A DNA stretch of 64,000 nt from Microbacterium sp. RURRCA19A (GCF_900156455.1 NZ_FTNQ01000001.1:744001-808000); one strand, 5' to 3'; shown: positions 29,047 through 38,397, counted from the stretch's first letter. Notes: generated from the letters alone by a model not told the origin. Made by a program: numbers and translations.

Positions 29047-31130
29047 GCGACGGCCGCCGGGGTACGCAGTCCCTCGACCACCGCGGCGGCGAGCTCGCGC
29101 GCGGCCTGCCGTGTCGCCGGCTGGAGATCGCGGAATGCGATCGCACTCCCCGCGGCGACATGGCTGTCGTACGGCATGCGGATCACGGCGCGCACGCGAC
29201 TGCGGAAGTGCGCCTCGAGCTCGCTCTCGCGCACGAGCGGCGTCCCGGGGCGGGCGTTGTTGAGCACGACGACGGCGCCGCGGACGCGCTCGGCGTAGCC
29301 GTTGGTCTCCAGCCAGGTCAACGTCTCGGACGCGAGACGCGCCTCGTCGACGGACAGCCCGGCCACGACGACCAGAGAGTCGGCGAGTTCGAGCGTCGCC
29401 TCCATGACGGAGTGGACGATGCCCGTGCCCGTGTCGGTGAGCACGATCGAGTAGTAGTGCGCGGCAACGTCGGCGACCCGGCGGTAGTCGTCGTCGCTGA
29501 ACGCCTCCGACACCCGGGGGTCGGAATCGGATGCCAGGACGTCCAGCCGCGTCGTGTCGCGGGCCACGATGGACGACACGTCTCCGTAGCCCTCGACCTC
29601 GTCGTGGGCGCGCACGAGATCGCGGACGGTGCGGCCGTTGGGGCGGCCGACGCGGTCGGCGAGGGTGCCCCGGTCGGGGTTGGCGTCCACGGCGATGACG
29701 CGGTCGTCGCGCGCGTCGGCGAGAGCCATCCCGAGGAGCGACGTGACGGTGGTCTTGCCCACGCCGCCCTTGCGCGAGAGCACCGGCACGAAACGAGCCT
29801 CGCCCGCGAGCGGCGCGGCGATCCGACGGTCCAGGTCCTTCCGGGCCCGGGCGCGACGCCCGTCGCCGAGGTTGATGCGGTGGCGCGAGACGGAGTACAC
29901 CAGCTGCTGCCACAGCCCCTCGGGCTCGGGGCGGGCGATCTGCCGGGGGTCGAGCAGACGGTCGGCGGTGAGCAGGTCGGGGCTCTCGCGGGTGTCGTCG
30001 ATCTCGCCGAGACGCTTGGACGCCAGGGTCACGCCGCCGCTCGGCGTGTGCACCCGCTCGGTCGCGTGCACACGGCCCACGCGTGCGGCCTCGTCGGCCT
30101 GGGCGACCTCGCGACGTGTCAGCGGCACGGTCCCGATCGCGCCCGTGGCGGCCAGCTCGGCGCGGGTGCGGGGCACGGGGCCGGTGGACGGCGCGGAGAC
30201 GGGTTCGTGCGTCGCGACCGCGGGAGGCACCGGCACCGGCTCGCCCGCGGGTTCCGGTTCGGCCGCATCGAGCTCGGGCGCGACCCCGGCCTCGCCGGGC
30301 TCGGGGCCGGGCTGCTCCGGTTCGGCGACGGCGGGCTCGTCATCGTGGGGCTCGACGGCGGCCGGCTCGGCGGGGCGGACCCCGACCTCCGGCGCGCGCT
30401 CGGTGACCGGATCCCCGGCCTCGTCATCGGCGTCGTCCTGCGACTCCGCGGCGGGCTCGGCCGTCGGCTCGTCGGCCGCGTGACCGGACTCCTCCGCGGC
30501 GGGAACGGACTCCTCCGCGGCGGGCTCGAGGGTGTCGTCCGCGTCCTCCGCGGACACCACCTCGACGTCGTCGATGTCGTCCGCCGGAACGGCCTCGACG
30601 TCGTCCTCCGCCTCCTGAGGCGTCGCGTCCGCGATCTCCTCGGCGTCGTCGGCCACGGCATCCACGTCCGCGTCCGCCGCGGGGTGCGCGTCGAGGGGCG
30701 CGTCGCCATCGGGGGCGACCTCGTCGTCCTGGACGATCTCGGCTTCGTGCACCTCGGCGTCGTCGTCCGCCGGCCCGTCATGCGGCTCGAGGACGACCTC
30801 GGCGGTCGGTTCCTCGTCTTCGGAACGGTCGGTGCGCACGTCCTCGTCGGGGGCGGGGACGTGCGTCAGGAGCGGGAGCTCCTCGGCGTCGGGGAGGTGC
30901 ACGATCCCCACGACCTCGAAGGCGCGGGACTCGGGGTCGATGATCGGCATCTCGTCTTCGACGACGTCGTCATCGACATCGTCGTCATCGGGCACAGGCA
31001 GGTCGACGTTGACCTGCGCGATGTGCTCTCCGAGGATGCTGATGCTGGTGGTGTCGAGGTTTCCGCTGTCGTCGAGGACACCGTTTTCGGCGCCGTCGTC
31101 GGGGGTCTCGTCGGTGCGGTCGGGGGTCAC
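29043..31130 (-). CDS. MinD/ParA-like ATPase with long acidic N-terminal region
   Basis: A 695-residue protein in two parts. The first ~390 residues are of low complexity, rich in Asp, Glu, Ala, Val and Pro, and predicted disordered. The C-terminal 250 residues form a MinD/ParA-type ATPase with the deviant Walker [11 protein letters not shown] at about 452-461, then [10 protein letters not shown] and a switch-like LTDTGTG. The layout recalls EspI-type proteins of type VII loci, but no type VII genes are near. GTG at 31130 is preferred over ATG at 31142, because GGAGA lies 7 nt before the GTG while the ATG abuts a terminator T-run. The gene overlaps def. Confidence 0.85.
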   Translation of the reverse strand: MTPDRTDETPDDGAENGVLDDSGNLDTTSISILGEHIAQVNVDLPVPDDDDVDDDVVEDEMPIIDPESRAFEVVGIVHLPDAEELPLLTHVPAPDEDVRTDRSEDEEPTAEVVLEPHDGPADDDAEVHEAEIVQDDEVAPDGDAPLDAHPAADADVDAVADDAEEIADATPQEAEDDVEAVPADDIDDVEVVSAEDADDTLEPAAEESVPAAEESGHAADEPTAEPAAESQDDADDEAGDPVTERAPEVGVRPAEPAAVEPHDDEPAVAEPEQPGPEPGEAGVAPELDAAEPEPAGEPVPVPPAVATHEPVSAPSTGPVPRTRAELAATGAIGTVPLTRREVAQADEAARVGRVHATERVHTPSGGVTLASKRLGEIDDTRESPDLLTADRLLDPRQIARPEPEGLWQQLVYSVSRHRINLGDGRRARARKDLDRRIAAPLAGEARFVPVLSRKGGVGKTTVTSLLGMALADARDDRVIAVDANPDRGTLADRVGRPNGRTVRDLVRAHDEVEGYGDVSSIVARDTTRLDVLASDSDPRVSEAFSDDDYRRVADVAAHYYSIVLTDTGTGIVHSVMEATLELADSLVVVAGLSVDEARLASETLTWLETNGYAERVRGAVVVLNNARPGTPLVRESELEAHFRSRVRAVIRMPYDSHVAAGSAIAFRDLQPATRQAARELAAAVVEGLRTPAAVA

Positions 31131-31146
31131 TGCCGTCTCCATAGAA

Positions 31147-31173
31147 AAAGGGGGCGCGAACAGCGCCCCCTTT
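31147..31173 (-). terminator. Intrinsic terminator after pyc, abutting the MinD-like start
   Basis: An exact 11-bp stem (31147-31157 with 31163-31173), 5-nt loop, then five T on the minus strand. It ends pyc, but only a few bases separate its T-run from the start of the MinD-like gene. Confidence 0.88.
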
Positions 31174-31177
31174 CAGG

Positions 31178-34100
31178 CTACTGCGCGGGACGGACGACGA
31201 GCAAAAGGTCGCCGGCCTCCACCTGCTGAGTGGCCCCGACCGCGAGCCGCTCGACGACTCCCTCGACGGGACTGGTGATCGCGGCCTCCATCTTCATCGC
31301 CTCGATCGAGGCCACCGCCTGGCCCGCGGCGACGCGATCGCCCGAGGCCGCCTTCAGTGTCACCACGCCCGAGAACGGGGCGGCCACCTGGCCAGGCTTG
31401 GACGTGTCGGCCTTCTCGGCCTGACGCGCCTGGACATCGATCGAGCGGTCGCGGACGAACACCGGGCGCAGCTGGCCGTTCAGGGTGGTCATGACGGTGC
31501 GCATGCCCTTGTCGTCCGCGTCGCCGATGGCCTCGAGACCGACGAACAACTGGACTCCGCGCTCGATCTCGACCGTGTGCTCCTCGCCCGCCCGCAGACC
31601 GTAGAGGTAGTCGGCCGTGTCGAGGACGCTCAGGTCGCCGTACGCGGCGCGCATGTCCTGGAACGTGCGGGTCGGTCCGGGGAAGAGCAGCGTGTTCAGA
31701 CGCTCGCGTCGCGTCGGGGAATCGCCGGCCAGGGCGGCGAGGTCGTCGTCGCTGAGCGGGGTCACCCCGCTCTTGACCTCCCGACCGGCGAGCACCTTGG
31801 AGCGGAAGGGCTCGGGCCAGCCACCGGGCAGGTCGCCCAGCTCACCGGCCATGAACGACACCACCGAGTCGGGCACGTCGTACTTCTCGGGGTGACGCTC
31901 GAAGTCGTCGGGATCGGCCTTGACCGCCGCGAGGTGCAGGGCCAGGTCTCCCACGACCTTCGACGACGGCGTGACCTTCGGGACGCGCCCCAGGATGCGG
32001 TTGGCCGCGGCGTACATGTCCTCGATGAGCTCGAAGTCGTCGGCGAGCCCCAGGGCGATCGCCTGCTGGCGGAGGTTCGACAGCTGGCCGCCGGGGATCT
32101 CGTGGTGGTACACGCGACCGGTGGGGCCGGGGAGGCCCGACTCGAACGGACCGTACAGGTGCCGGACGGCCTCCCAGTACGGCTCGAGGTCCGACACCGC
32201 CGCGAGGTCGAGCCCGGTGTCGCGCTCGGTGTGCGCGAGTGCCGCGACGAGCGCCGAGAGCGACGGCTGGCTCGTGGTGCCCGACAGGGGCGCGGACGCC
32301 GCGTCCACGGCATCCGCCCCCGCCGCCGAGGCGGCCAGGAGCGTCGCGAGCTGCCCGCCGGCGGTGTCGTGCGTGTGCACGTGGACGGGGAGGTCGAACC
32401 GCTCCCGCAGTGCCGAGACCAGCTTCGCCGCCGCGGCGGGCCGCAGGAGCCCGGCCATGTCCTTGACCGCGAGGACGTGCGCACCCGCGTCGACGATCTG
32501 CTCGGCCAGACGCAGGTAGTAGTCGAGCGCGTAGAGGTCCTCCGCGGGGTCGAGCAGGTCGCCGGTGTAGCAGACCGCGACCTCCGCGACCGCGGTACCG
32601 GTGGCCAGCACCGCGTCGATCGCGGGCCGCATCTGGGCGACGTCGTTGAGCGCGTCGAAGATGCGGAAGATGTCGACCCCGGATGCCGCGGCCTCGGCGA
32701 CGAAGGCATCCGTCACCTGCGTCGGGTAGGGCGTGTAGCCCACGGTGTTGCGCCCGCGCAGGAGCATCTGGATCGCGACGTTCGGCAGGGCCTCGCGCAG
32801 CGCGTCCAGACGCTCCCACGGGTCTTCGCCGAGGAAGCGGAGCGCGACGTCGTAGGTGGCGCCTCCCCACGCCTCGACGGACAGCAGCCCGGGCGTCAGG
32901 CGCGCGACGTACGGGGCGACGCGCACGAGGTCGCGCGTGCGGACGCGGGTCGCCAGCAGCGACTGGTGCGCGTCGCGGAACGTCGTGTCGGTGACGGCCA
33001 GCGCCGTCTGCTCCCGCAGGGCACGCGCGAACCCCGCGGGGCCGAGCTCCCGCAGCCTCTGCCGTGATCCCGCCGGCGCCGGGGCGGCGAGATCGATCAC
33101 AGGGAGCTTGGCGCCCGGGTCCACCGACAGCGGGTTCTCGCCGTTCGGCTTGTTGACCGTGGTGTCCACGAGCCACGACAGCACCTTCGTGCCGCGGTCC
33201 TTGGACTCCCGGCCGCGCAGCAGCTCGGGCCGCTCGTCGATGAACGACGTGCTGAGGTCGCCGGCGACGAAGGCGGGGTCGTCGAGCACGGCCTGGAGGA
33301 ACGGGATGTTGGTCGAGACCCCGCGGATGCGGAACTCCGCCAGCGCGCGGCGCGCCCGGGCGACCGCGGCACCGAAGTCGCGACCACGGCACGTGAGCTT
33401 GGCCAGCATCGAGTCGAAGTGGGGGCTGATCTGGGACCCCGCGGCGGTCGTGCCGCCGTCCAGACGCACGCCCGCGCCGCCCGGCGAGCGGTACGTGGTG
33501 ATCTTGCCGGTGTCGGGGCGGAAGCCGTGCGTGGGGTCCTCGGTCGTGATGCGGCACTGCAGCGCCGCGCCGCGCAGATGGATGTCGTCCTGCCGCAGGT
33601 CGAGGTCGGCGAGGGTCTGACCCGCGGCGATGCGCATCTGCGACTGCACGAGGTCGACGTCGGTGACCTCCTCGGTCACGGTGTGCTCGACCTGGATGCG
33701 GGGGTTCATCTCGATGAAGACCACCTCACCCGCCCGCGGTCCCGCGGTCTCGAGCAGGAACTCCACCGTCCCGGCGTTCTGGTAGCCGATCGAGCGGGCG
33801 AAGGCGACGGCGTAGCGGTGCAGATCCGCCCGCACCGTGTCGTCGAGGTTCGGGGCCGGGGCGATCTCGATGACCTTCTGATGACGGCGCTGCACCGAAC
33901 AGTCGCGCTCGAAGAGATGGACCGTCTCCCCCGTGGCATCCGCGAGGATCTGCACCTCGACGTGCCGCGGGCGCTGCACGGCCTGCTCGAGGAACATGCG
34001 CGGGTCGCCGAACGCGCTCTGCGCCTCGCGCATCGCCTCGGCCAGCGCGGGGGCGAGCTCGCCGATCGACTCGACGCGGCGCATGCCTCGTCCCCCGCCG

Positions 34101-34585
34101 CCCGCGACGGCCTTGGCGAACAACGGGAACCCGATCTCGTCGGCCTGGGCGACGAGGGCGTCGACGTCGTCGGAGGCCGCGGTCGAACGCAGCACCGGGA
34201 CGCCCGCCGAGACCGCGTGCTCCTTCGCCGTGACCTTGTTGCCGGCCATCGACAGCACCTCGGCCGGCGGCCCGATGAAGGTGATGCCGTGCGCGGCGGC
34301 CTTCTCGGCGAGCTCGGGGTTCTCCGACAGGAAGCCGTAACCGGGGTAGATGGCATCCGCCCCGCATTCGCGCGCGACGCGGATGATCTCGTCGACGTCG
34401 AGATACGCCCGCACGGGATGCCCGCGCTCACCGATCTGGTAGGCCTCGTCGGCTTTCAGACGGTGCAGGGACGCGCGGTCCTCCCAGGGGTAGACCGCAA
34501 CCGTGCGGGCTCCCACCTCGTAGGCGGCCCGGAACGCGCGTATGGCGATCTCTCCGCGATTGGCGACCAGGATTTTCGAGAACAT
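31178..34585 (-). CDS. pyc: Pyruvate carboxylase
   Basis: A 1135-residue biotin enzyme that makes oxaloacetate from pyruvate and bicarbonate. Order of domains: biotin carboxylase (about 1-455, SKILVANRGEIAIR, the ATP-grasp loop GGGGRGMR, EMNPRIQVEHTVTE), carboxyltransferase (about 535-805, DTTFRDAHQSLLATRVRT, with VKDMAGLL), the allosteric linker, and biotinyl domain at the end with the biotin Lys in IEAMKME. ATG at 34585 follows GAGGG; extended upstream frames would cover parA. It is a full-length, one-chain enzyme that feeds the TCA cycle, which GarA nearby controls at the oxoglutarate node. Confidence 0.97.
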   Translation of the reverse strand: MFSKILVANRGEIAIRAFRAAYEVGARTVAVYPWEDRASLHRLKADEAYQIGERGHPVRAYLDVDEIIRVARECGADAIYPGYGFLSENPELAEKAAAHGITFIGPPAEVLSMAGNKVTAKEHAVSAGVPVLRSTAASDDVDALVAQADEIGFPLFAKAVAGGGGRGMRRVESIGELAPALAEAMREAQSAFGDPRMFLEQAVQRPRHVEVQILADATGETVHLFERDCSVQRRHQKVIEIAPAPNLDDTVRADLHRYAVAFARSIGYQNAGTVEFLLETAGPRAGEVVFIEMNPRIQVEHTVTEEVTDVDLVQSQMRIAAGQTLADLDLRQDDIHLRGAALQCRITTEDPTHGFRPDTGKITTYRSPGGAGVRLDGGTTAAGSQISPHFDSMLAKLTCRGRDFGAAVARARRALAEFRIRGVSTNIPFLQAVLDDPAFVAGDLSTSFIDERPELLRGRESKDRGTKVLSWLVDTTVNKPNGENPLSVDPGAKLPVIDLAAPAPAGSRQRLRELGPAGFARALREQTALAVTDTTFRDAHQSLLATRVRTRDLVRVAPYVARLTPGLLSVEAWGGATYDVALRFLGEDPWERLDALREALPNVAIQMLLRGRNTVGYTPYPTQVTDAFVAEAAASGVDIFRIFDALNDVAQMRPAIDAVLATGTAVAEVAVCYTGDLLDPAEDLYALDYYLRLAEQIVDAGAHVLAVKDMAGLLRPAAAAKLVSALRERFDLPVHVHTHDTAGGQLATLLAASAAGADAVDAASAPLSGTTSQPSLSALVAALAHTERDTGLDLAAVSDLEPYWEAVRHLYGPFESGLPGPTGRVYHHEIPGGQLSNLRQQAIALGLADDFELIEDMYAAANRILGRVPKVTPSSKVVGDLALHLAAVKADPDDFERHPEKYDVPDSVVSFMAGELGDLPGGWPEPFRSKVLAGREVKSGVTPLSDDDLAALAGDSPTRRERLNTLLFPGPTRTFQDMRAAYGDLSVLDTADYLYGLRAGEEHTVEIERGVQLFVGLEAIGDADDKGMRTVMTTLNGQLRPVFVRDRSIDVQARQAEKADTSKPGQVAAPFSGVVTLKAASGDRVAAGQAVASIEAMKMEAAITSPVEGVVERLAVGATQQVEAGDLLLVVRPAQ

Positions 34586-34640
34586 GCACACCCTCACGTC
34601 GAACCTGCGGAGCTGAATGTGCTCACAGCCTAGGGGAAGG

Positions 34641-34646
34641 TAACGT
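34641..34646 (+). promoter_or_regulatory. Putative -10 box of parA
   Basis: TAACGT, 8 nt before the GTG at 34655. TAGACG just after it is an alternative, but lies too close to the start. Confidence 0.4.
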
Positions 34647-34654
34647 AGACGCTC

Positions 34655-35467
34655 GTGCACGTACTCTCCGTCAGCTCTTTGAAAGGCGGGGTCGGCAAGA
34701 CGACCGTGACGCTCGGGCTGGCATCCGCCGCCTTCGCACGTGGCGTTCGCACTCTCGTCGTCGACCTCGACCCGCAGTCCGATGTGTCCACCGGTATGGA
34801 CATCCAGGTCGCCGGCCGGCTGAACATCGCCGACGTCCTGGCCAACCCGAAAGAGAAGGTCGTCCGTCAGGCGATCACCTCCAGCGGCTGGGCGAAGGTC
34901 CACCCCGGCACGATCGACGTGCTCATCGGCAGCCCGTCCGCCATCAACTTCGACGGTCCGCACCCGAGCGTGCGCGACGTCTGGAAGCTCGAGGAGGCGC
35001 TCGCGACCATCGAGTCCGAGTACGACCTCGTGCTGATCGACTGCGCACCGTCGCTGAACGCGCTGACCCGCACGGCCTGGGCCGCCAGCGACCGCGTGAT
35101 CGTGGTGACCGAACCGGGCCTGTTCTCGGTGGCCGCCGCCGACCGCGCCTTGCGCGCGATCGAAGAGATCCGCCGCGGCCTCTCCCCGCGCCTCCAGCCG
35201 CTGGGCGTCGTGGTCAACCGGGTGCGCCCGCAATCGATCGAGCACCAGTTCCGCATCAAGGAGCTGCGCGACATGTTCGGCCCGCTGGTGCTCAATCCCC
35301 AGCTTCCCGAGCGCACGTCGCTGCAGCAGGCACAGGGCGCGGCCAAGCCGCTGCACGTGTGGCCCGGCGACTCCGCGCAGGAGCTCGCCGCAGACTTCGA
35401 CGCTCTGCTGGACCGGATCGTCCGCACCGGCCGCATCCCGGTCGCCGGCGACTCCTCGCAGTCTTGA
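34655..35467 (+). CDS. Orphan ParA-family ATPase
   Basis: A 270-residue ParA/Soj-type ATPase. The deviant Walker A KGGVGKTT (10-17), VVDLDPQSDVSTG (Walker A' region) and IDCAPSLN (Walker B) are clear. No parB lies beside it, so it is not the chromosomal par operon. It is next to merR-merR-garA on the other strand, and similar orphan ParA proteins near Rv1708 are known. The substrate position or cargo is unknown. GTG start, no ribosome binding site, likely leaderless. The Ser-rich end (GDSSQS) is short. Confidence 0.9.
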   Translation: MHVLSVSSLKGGVGKTTVTLGLASAAFARGVRTLVVDLDPQSDVSTGMDIQVAGRLNIADVLANPKEKVVRQAITSSGWAKVHPGTIDVLIGSPSAINFDGPHPSVRDVWKLEEALATIESEYDLVLIDCAPSLNALTRTAWAASDRVIVVTEPGLFSVAAADRALRAIEEIRRGLSPRLQPLGVVVNRVRPQSIEHQFRIKELRDMFGPLVLNPQLPERTSLQQAQGAAKPLHVWPGDSAQELAADFDALLDRIVRTGRIPVAGDSSQS

Positions 35468-35678
35468 TCGGACGCCGCCCACCGCGACCCCGGGCACCCG
35501 GGCGCGCCGCTCCAGCTGGTCGCGAGGTCGGTCGGGCGCGCGGTTACGCACAGCCGAAACGCCGCACGTCAGCGCGATAAACGGCATCCGCGGCGAGAAA
35601 CGCGACGACAAGCCGTGTCTCGTCGCAGACGGCGTTTGTCGCCGAAGGGGCCCGCGGCCGGTCGTTCGAAAACGACGG
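35468..35678. repeat. Intergenic region with AAACG-containing repeats and hairpins
   Basis: This 211-bp convergent gap holds no gene. GCGACGA (35602-35608) and TCGTCGC (35620-35626) form a hairpin. Around it CGATAAACGGC is mirrored by GGCGTTTGTCG further right, and related copies occur in CCGAAACGCCG and GAGAAACGCG. It may be a bidirectional terminator or a dispersed repeat. Confidence 0.45.
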
Positions 35679-36221
35679 TCAGGCGGTGCGGGCCGCGCGA
35701 CGGGCGGCGAGTTCGTCGACGGCCTCGGTCGCCGACTCGAAGTCCACGAGCGTCGACTCGACCTCGCGGAGGACCTTGCCCACCGCGATGCCGAAAACGC
35801 CCTGGCCGCGGCTGACGAGGTCGATGACTTCGTCATTCGAGGTGCACAGGTACACCGACGCTCCGTCGCTCATCAGGGTCGTGCCCGCGAGGTCGCGGAT
35901 GCCGGCGGCACGGAGCTGATCGACCGCGGTGCGGATCTGCTGCAGCGAGATACCCGTGTCGAGCAGACGCTTGACGAGCTTGAGCACGAGGATGTCGCGG
36001 AAGCCGTACAGCCGCTGCGAACCAGAGCCGCTCGCGCCGCGGACGGTCGGGACCACGAGTTCGGTGCGAGCCCAGTAGTCGAGCTGGCGGTACGTGATAC
36101 CCGCGGCTCGGGCGGCGACGGCACCACGGTAGCCCGTGTCGTCGTCCATCTCGGGAAGACCGTCGGTGAAGAGGAGTTCGGTGGCGAACCGGGGTTCACC
36201 GAGTGCGTCGCCAGCGTTCAT
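35679..36221 (-). CDS. MerR-family regulator (Rv1830-like)
   Basis: A 180-residue regulator. The winged helix reads ITYRQLDYWARTELVVPTVRGASGSGSQRLYGFRDILVLKLVKRLLDTGISLQQIRTAV in order (quoted motifs: ITYRQLDYWART, RLYGFRDILVLKLV). The C-terminal part lacks metal-binding Cys. This fits the Rv1830 subgroup of MerR proteins, found near garA in Actinobacteria. ATG at 36221 is chosen because AGGAGG lies 9 nt upstream; an ATG at 36239 is itself next to that sequence. It converges with parA. Confidence 0.88.
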   Translation of the reverse strand: MNAGDALGEPRFATELLFTDGLPEMDDDTGYRGAVAARAAGITYRQLDYWARTELVVPTVRGASGSGSQRLYGFRDILVLKLVKRLLDTGISLQQIRTAVDQLRAAGIRDLAGTTLMSDGASVYLCTSNDEVIDLVSRGQGVFGIAVGKVLREVESTLVDFESATEAVDELAARRAARTA

Positions 36222-36317
36222 GCTCGCGTCCCTCCTCATCGGCTCGTTGTCTCCACGCTAGATCAGCCAGGGGCCCCCGGCAACGACATCCGACGCGAGG
36301 GGGTCGGCGTGTCGCGA

Positions 36318-37004
36318 TCAGGACAGGATCCGGTCGATCGCTTCACGGACGAACAGGGTCCGGACCTCGTCCAGACGCGCCGCGAGCTCGGGCGCGAGCT
36401 CGCTCGCGCGCGCGCGCGACGCCGCATCCGGACGCCGCAGCAACGCCGAGAGCGCGGATTCGACGAGGGATGCCTCGCGCTCGGCGCTCTGCCGGAGCGA
36501 GCGCACGTGGCGCGGCTCGATGCCGTGCCGATCGAGGGCGACGAGCGTACGCAGCAGCGACACGGTCTGCTCGGGATAGGTCTCCGCCCCGGCGATGACA
36601 CCGGTGCTGATCGCGTCGTTCAGCAGCTGGGGCGCGGCGCCCGCGGCCGAGAGGAGCTCATCGCGGCGGTAGCGGCGCGGAGCGTTCGTCATCGACGCGA
36701 TCGCCGTCGGCGGGGCGGGGTTGCGACCCGCGTCGACATCGGCGAGGTAGTCGCGGATGACCGCCAGCGGCAGGTAGTGGTCGCGCTGCAGGGTGAGCGC
36801 GAGGCGCAGACGCTCGAGGTCGGCCGGGGAGAACTTGCGATACCCGGAGTCGGTGCGGGTCGGGGAGACGATCCCCTGCACCTCGAGGAAACGCAGTTTG
36901 CTGGAGGACAGCGCGGGGAACTCGGGGGTGAGTCGCGCGAGGACCTGTCCGATGCTCAACAGCCCCGAGGCCGCCGGACGACCGCGGGCCGGGGCTGCCG
37001 CCAT
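36318..37004 (-). CDS. MerR-family regulator (Rv1828-like)
   Basis: A 228-residue MerR-type DNA-binding protein. LLSIGQVLARL, SSSKLRFLEVQGIVSPTRT and YRKFSPADLERL form the winged helix (about 15-85). The C-terminal effector or dimer part (about 115-228) has no Cys pair. Rv1828 of M. tuberculosis is the closest named type by context. Its ATG overlaps the garA stop by one base (TGATG), so the two are co-translated. The Rv1829-type nuclease-like gene, which normally separates the two MerR genes, is missing here. Confidence 0.88.
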   Translation of the reverse strand: MAAAPARGRPAASGLLSIGQVLARLTPEFPALSSSKLRFLEVQGIVSPTRTDSGYRKFSPADLERLRLALTLQRDHYLPLAVIRDYLADVDAGRNPAPPTAIASMTNAPRRYRRDELLSAAGAAPQLLNDAISTGVIAGAETYPEQTVSLLRTLVALDRHGIEPRHVRSLRQSAEREASLVESALSALLRRPDAASRARASELAPELAARLDEVRTLFVREAIDRILS

Positions 37005-37498
37005 CAGTGCTCTGCCGACGGAAGGTCGACGGGCGAACCGAAGAAGTTCAGGCGGAACTTGCCGATGCGCACCTCGGCACCGTTCACCAGCGCCGAGCGG
37101 TCGACGCGCTCCCCGTTGACGTAGCTGCCGTTGAGCGACCGCTGGTCGACGATCTCGAACGCGGAGCCCGCACGGGTGATCTCTGCGTGACGGCGCGAGA
37201 CGGTGACGTCGTCGAAGAAGATGTCGGCCTCGGGGTGGCGACCCACGGTCGTCACGTCGGTGTCGAGCAGGTAGCGCGCACCGGTGGTCGGGCCGGAGCG
37301 GACGATCAGGAGGGCGGCACCGGACGGGAGCGCATCGATGGCCTCGAGCTCGGCCTCGTTGAGGTCGGCGCCGAAGGGGACGAACGACAGGTCGGCGTCG
37401 TGTCCGAACGTCTGCGTCGTGTCGTGCGAGCGGTCGGACGCGGCGGCGTCTGCGGCGCGTCGAATGTCGTCGCGCTCGAATCTGCGGGTCTCGTCCAC
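37004..37498 (-). CDS. garA: FHA-domain regulator GarA/OdhI
   Basis: A 164-residue protein that in other Actinobacteria binds and inhibits oxoglutarate dehydrogenase and controls glutamate dehydrogenase. The N-terminal phospho-switch is DTTQTF (Thr27-Thr28). The FHA domain (about 68-150) has GRHPEADIFF, TVSRRHAEI and DQRSLNGSYVNGERV. When phosphorylated, GarA folds on itself and releases its targets. GTG at 37498 has AAGGAG 5 nt upstream. The PASTA kinase at 21469 is one possible writer of this mark. Confidence 0.93.
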   Translation of the reverse strand: MDETRRFERDDIRRAADAAASDRSHDTTQTFGHDADLSFVPFGADLNEAELEAIDALPSGAALLIVRSGPTTGARYLLDTDVTTVGRHPEADIFFDDVTVSRRHAEITRAGSAFEIVDQRSLNGSYVNGERVDRSALVNGAEVRIGKFRLNFFGSPVDLPSAEH

Positions 37499-37743
37499 GG
37501 CTTCTCCTTCATTTCCACCATAGCCGACCGGCTCCCAGCCGGAGCGGTCGATCGACCCTCGTGCAGGCCGGGGATGTACGTCTTCTTCCCACGTCGGCGG
37601 CACGGACCGCTTTCGGGCAGCGGCTCGCGGCAACGGGGGACACTCGAACCTATCGATCCGGGGTCGGCCCTGTCGAGTCCGGGTCACCCCGCGCGTCATC
37701 CTCGGCCGGCATCCGTTGTCAGGCCCCGTCCGGACACCCTCGC

Positions 37744-37749
37744 TAGGGT
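37744..37749 (+). promoter_or_regulatory. Putative -10 box of copC (leaderless)
   Basis: TAGGGT, 6 nt before the GTG at 37756. The rest of the 37499-37755 gap holds TATGGT on the minus strand (37517-37522), a likely garA -10, and a small CCGGCT/AGCCGG hairpin at 37528-37542. Confidence 0.5.
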
Positions 37750-37755
37750 CGGTAC

Positions 37756-38394
37756 GTGACCACGACCTCCGCGCCGCGTCGGCGCACGCTGCCCGCCGTC
37801 CTCGCCGCCGCCGCCGCCGTCGCGCTCGCGGCGATGCTCGTTCCCGCATCCCCCGCCTTCGCGCACGACGAACTGGTCTCGTCCGATCCGTCCGCCGACG
37901 CCGTGCTGGACGCCCTTCCGGCGCAGATCACCTTGAGCTACAGCGCCGACATCCTCGACTCGGACGGCGCGAGTGTGATCCAGGTCACGGATGCCACGGG
38001 CACCTCGCTCACCGACGGGGCGCCGACGGTCTCGGGCACGGTCGTGACCCAGGCGTTGGCGGGGTCGGCATCCGGTGCCGTGACCGTCGTGTGGCGGGTC
38101 GTCTCCAGCGACGGCCACCCCATCGACGGGACGTTCTCGTTCACGGTCCCCGCCGCCCCCGCCCCGACGGCCACCCCCACGACGACGCCGTCGGCGGCGG
38201 CCTCGCCCGAGCCGACCGTCACCGTGACGATGACGCCCGCGCCGGCGGAGAACGCCTCGGACGCCTCTCCGCTGCCGTGGATCCTGCTCGCCGTCGCGCT
38301 CCTGATCGTCGTCGGTTTGGTGGTCTGGCTGCTCGTCGCACGGGGCCGCGGCGGCTCCTCTCGAAGCGGCTCCGCGGGCACCGCCGGACGATAG
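37756..38394 (+). CDS. copC: CopC-domain copper-binding membrane protein
   Basis: A 212-residue exported protein. A signal peptide ends at ASPAFA, leaving mature N-terminal His (HDELVSSDP), the first copper ligand of CopC. A second ligand is His121 in SSDGHPIDGTFSF. A Thr/Pro/Ala linker (about 133-180) leads to one membrane helix (about 184-205), so the domain is anchored outside the cell. A CopD partner is not fused and not adjacent. The stop TAG overlaps the -10 box of lpd. Confidence 0.9.
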   Translation: MTTTSAPRRRTLPAVLAAAAAVALAAMLVPASPAFAHDELVSSDPSADAVLDALPAQITLSYSADILDSDGASVIQVTDATGTSLTDGAPTVSGTVVTQALAGSASGAVTVVWRVVSSDGHPIDGTFSFTVPAAPAPTATPTTTPSAAASPEPTVTVTMTPAPAENASDASPLPWILLAVALLIVVGLVVWLLVARGRGGSSRSGSAGTAGR

Positions 38395-38397
38395 GCT
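38392..38397 (+). promoter_or_regulatory. Putative -10 box of lpd (leaderless)
   Basis: TAGGCT, 6 nt before the ATG of lpd, and overlapping the copC stop codon. Confidence 0.45.

Noticed and set aside
25768..29298. A plus-strand open frame of about 1176 codons
   Set aside because: It overlaps glucokinase, fadD and def in wrong frames and gives low-complexity Arg-rich sequence.
29043..31130. Type VII secretion locus suggested by the EspI-like protein
   Set aside because: No EccC-type ATPase, WXG100 protein or membrane component is found anywhere in the window.
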